This document shows positions 63,757-64,000 of a stretch of 64,000 bases of DNA, one piece after another. Location of the stretch: the NCBI RefSeq assembly GCF_000313935.1, contig NZ_AMSS01000020.1, forward strand, positions 24,064 through 88,063. The letters run 5' to 3'. Every line of letters begins with the position of its first letter. Position 1 is the stretch's first letter. The position numbers and the translations under genes are program-made. Below the pieces are notes generated by a model. The model searched no databases. It was not told the origin of the DNA and saw only the letters and a list, made by a program, of their open reading frames with translations. This DNA comes from Acinetobacter sp. WC-141 (GTDB taxonomy: Bacteria > Pseudomonadota > Gammaproteobacteria > Pseudomonadales > Moraxellaceae).

Positions 63757-64000
63757 ATGAAACAAAAAAGATATTCTTTTCCAATTACCTTAATGGCTCG
63801 ATTACTTCATGTTTCAGTTTCATGTTTTTATGATTGGCTCAAGAGAGGCGTGAGCAAAAGAACGATTCAACGAAATCAACAGACGATATTGGTGAAAATA
63901 GCCCATGAGGAGACAAAGCAGAGCTATGGTTATATTCGATTAACCAAATACTTACAAGCTCAGGGTATAAAAATGAGTATGTACGCTGTACGTCAGATAA
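63757..64000 (+). CDS. IS3-family transposase OrfB, 3'-partial
   Basis: From ATG 63757 the -1 frame encodes KQKRYSFPITLMARLLHVS, SCFYDWLKRG and a segment SYGYIRLTKYLQAQGI, typical of the HTH_21 region that precedes the DDE core. The frame is open upstream to the slippery site at 63706, so the active transposase is expected to be an OrfAB fusion. The catalytic DDE residues lie beyond the window. Confidence 0.88.
   Translation, partial: MKQKRYSFPITLMARLLHVSVSCFYDWLKRGVSKRTIQRNQQTILVKIAHEETKQSYGYIRLTKYLQAQGIKMSMYAVRQI

Larger units (their letters stand above)
63385..64000 (+). mobile_element. IS3-family insertion sequence, left part only
   Basis: The window ends inside this element. The left boundary is near 63383-63385 (possible end TGTGCTGAAAAAACAGG); it cannot be fixed without the right end and target duplication. 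It carries an orfA, a -1 slippery site and the start of orfB, the IS3 plan. It has inserted into the repetitive gene on the other strand. Confidence 0.85.

Overview
The window is chromosomal DNA of an Acinetobacter, most likely a member of the A. baumannii-calcoaceticus complex. The evidence is low-to-moderate GC with A/T-rich intergenic regions, protein sequences typical of that group (Dxs, RibA, AlmA, Mla system, S10-spc-alpha ribosomal cluster), a rhombosortase, and an IS3-family element. Almost the whole window is housekeeping core genome. Accessory character appears only at the right end (about 61.2-64 kb), where an insertion sequence has cut a highly repetitive surface-like gene.

Layout. 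1-7.2 kb: tail of an acidic, helical protein of unknown function, then aroE, hemF and ribA on the minus strand, and dxs and suhB on the plus strand. 7.2-9.4 kb: a DEAD-box RNA helicase with a structured leader of about 270 nt and an Arg/Gly/Asp-rich repeat tail. 9.5-13 kb: a small membrane protein and the mlaFEDCB lipid-transport operon. 13-24.9 kb: CorA-like transporter, LOG-family hydrolase, Nudix hydrolase, comF-recG, an SDR protein, a periplasmic binding-like protein, plsB, tesB and a Glt-type symporter. 25-32 kb: a diiron-type hydrolase, the EngB/YihA GTPase, nsrR with a domain-trimmed flavohemoglobin under a near-perfect NsrR operator, a HerA-like ATPase, a MetC-like lyase and a class I amidotransferase. 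32.1-45.9 kb: the complete S10, spc and alpha ribosomal clusters from rpsJ to rplQ, including secY, rpmD, rpmJ and rpoA, with promoters and RNA hairpins at the internal junctions. 46-52 kb: almA, an acyl-CoA dehydrogenase, sdhE with a YgfX-like partner, two unannotated tandem microprotein genes, a lipoprotein and a rhombosortase. 52.3-54.5 kb: an unusual fused TRAP permease. 54.6-60 kb: a coiled-coil membrane protein, a YheV zinc ribbon, prlC and rnr. 60.2-60.5 kb: tRNA-Ser(GCT) and two identical tRNA-Arg(ACG). 60.6-61.2 kb: a HAD-IB phosphatase. 61.3-64 kb: the 5'-truncated repeat gene and the start of the IS3-family element.

Working together. mlaFEDCB encodes the inner-membrane ABC complex, periplasmic shuttle and STAS subunit for phospholipid traffic, and plsB adds the first acylation of glycerol 3-phosphate. 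NsrR (Cys91/96/102) probably senses nitric oxide and represses the adjacent globin gene. sdhE and its neighbour match the known SdhE/YgfX pairing. The lipoprotein, rhombosortase and TRAP permease are co-directional, and a binding-like protein 33 kb away could supply a periplasmic component; that link is inference.

The observations most worth following are: the flavohemoglobin that lacks its reductase module but keeps an NsrR operator; the tandem 51- and 33-residue membrane microproteins with AATTGT..ACAATT palindromes upstream; the RNA hairpins at the rpsJ-rplC and rpsQ-rplN junctions; the modular 57-bp repeat gene cut by the IS; and the QM-fused TRAP permease with an extra Cys-containing loop. 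No CRISPR array, prophage or recognisable defence island is present.
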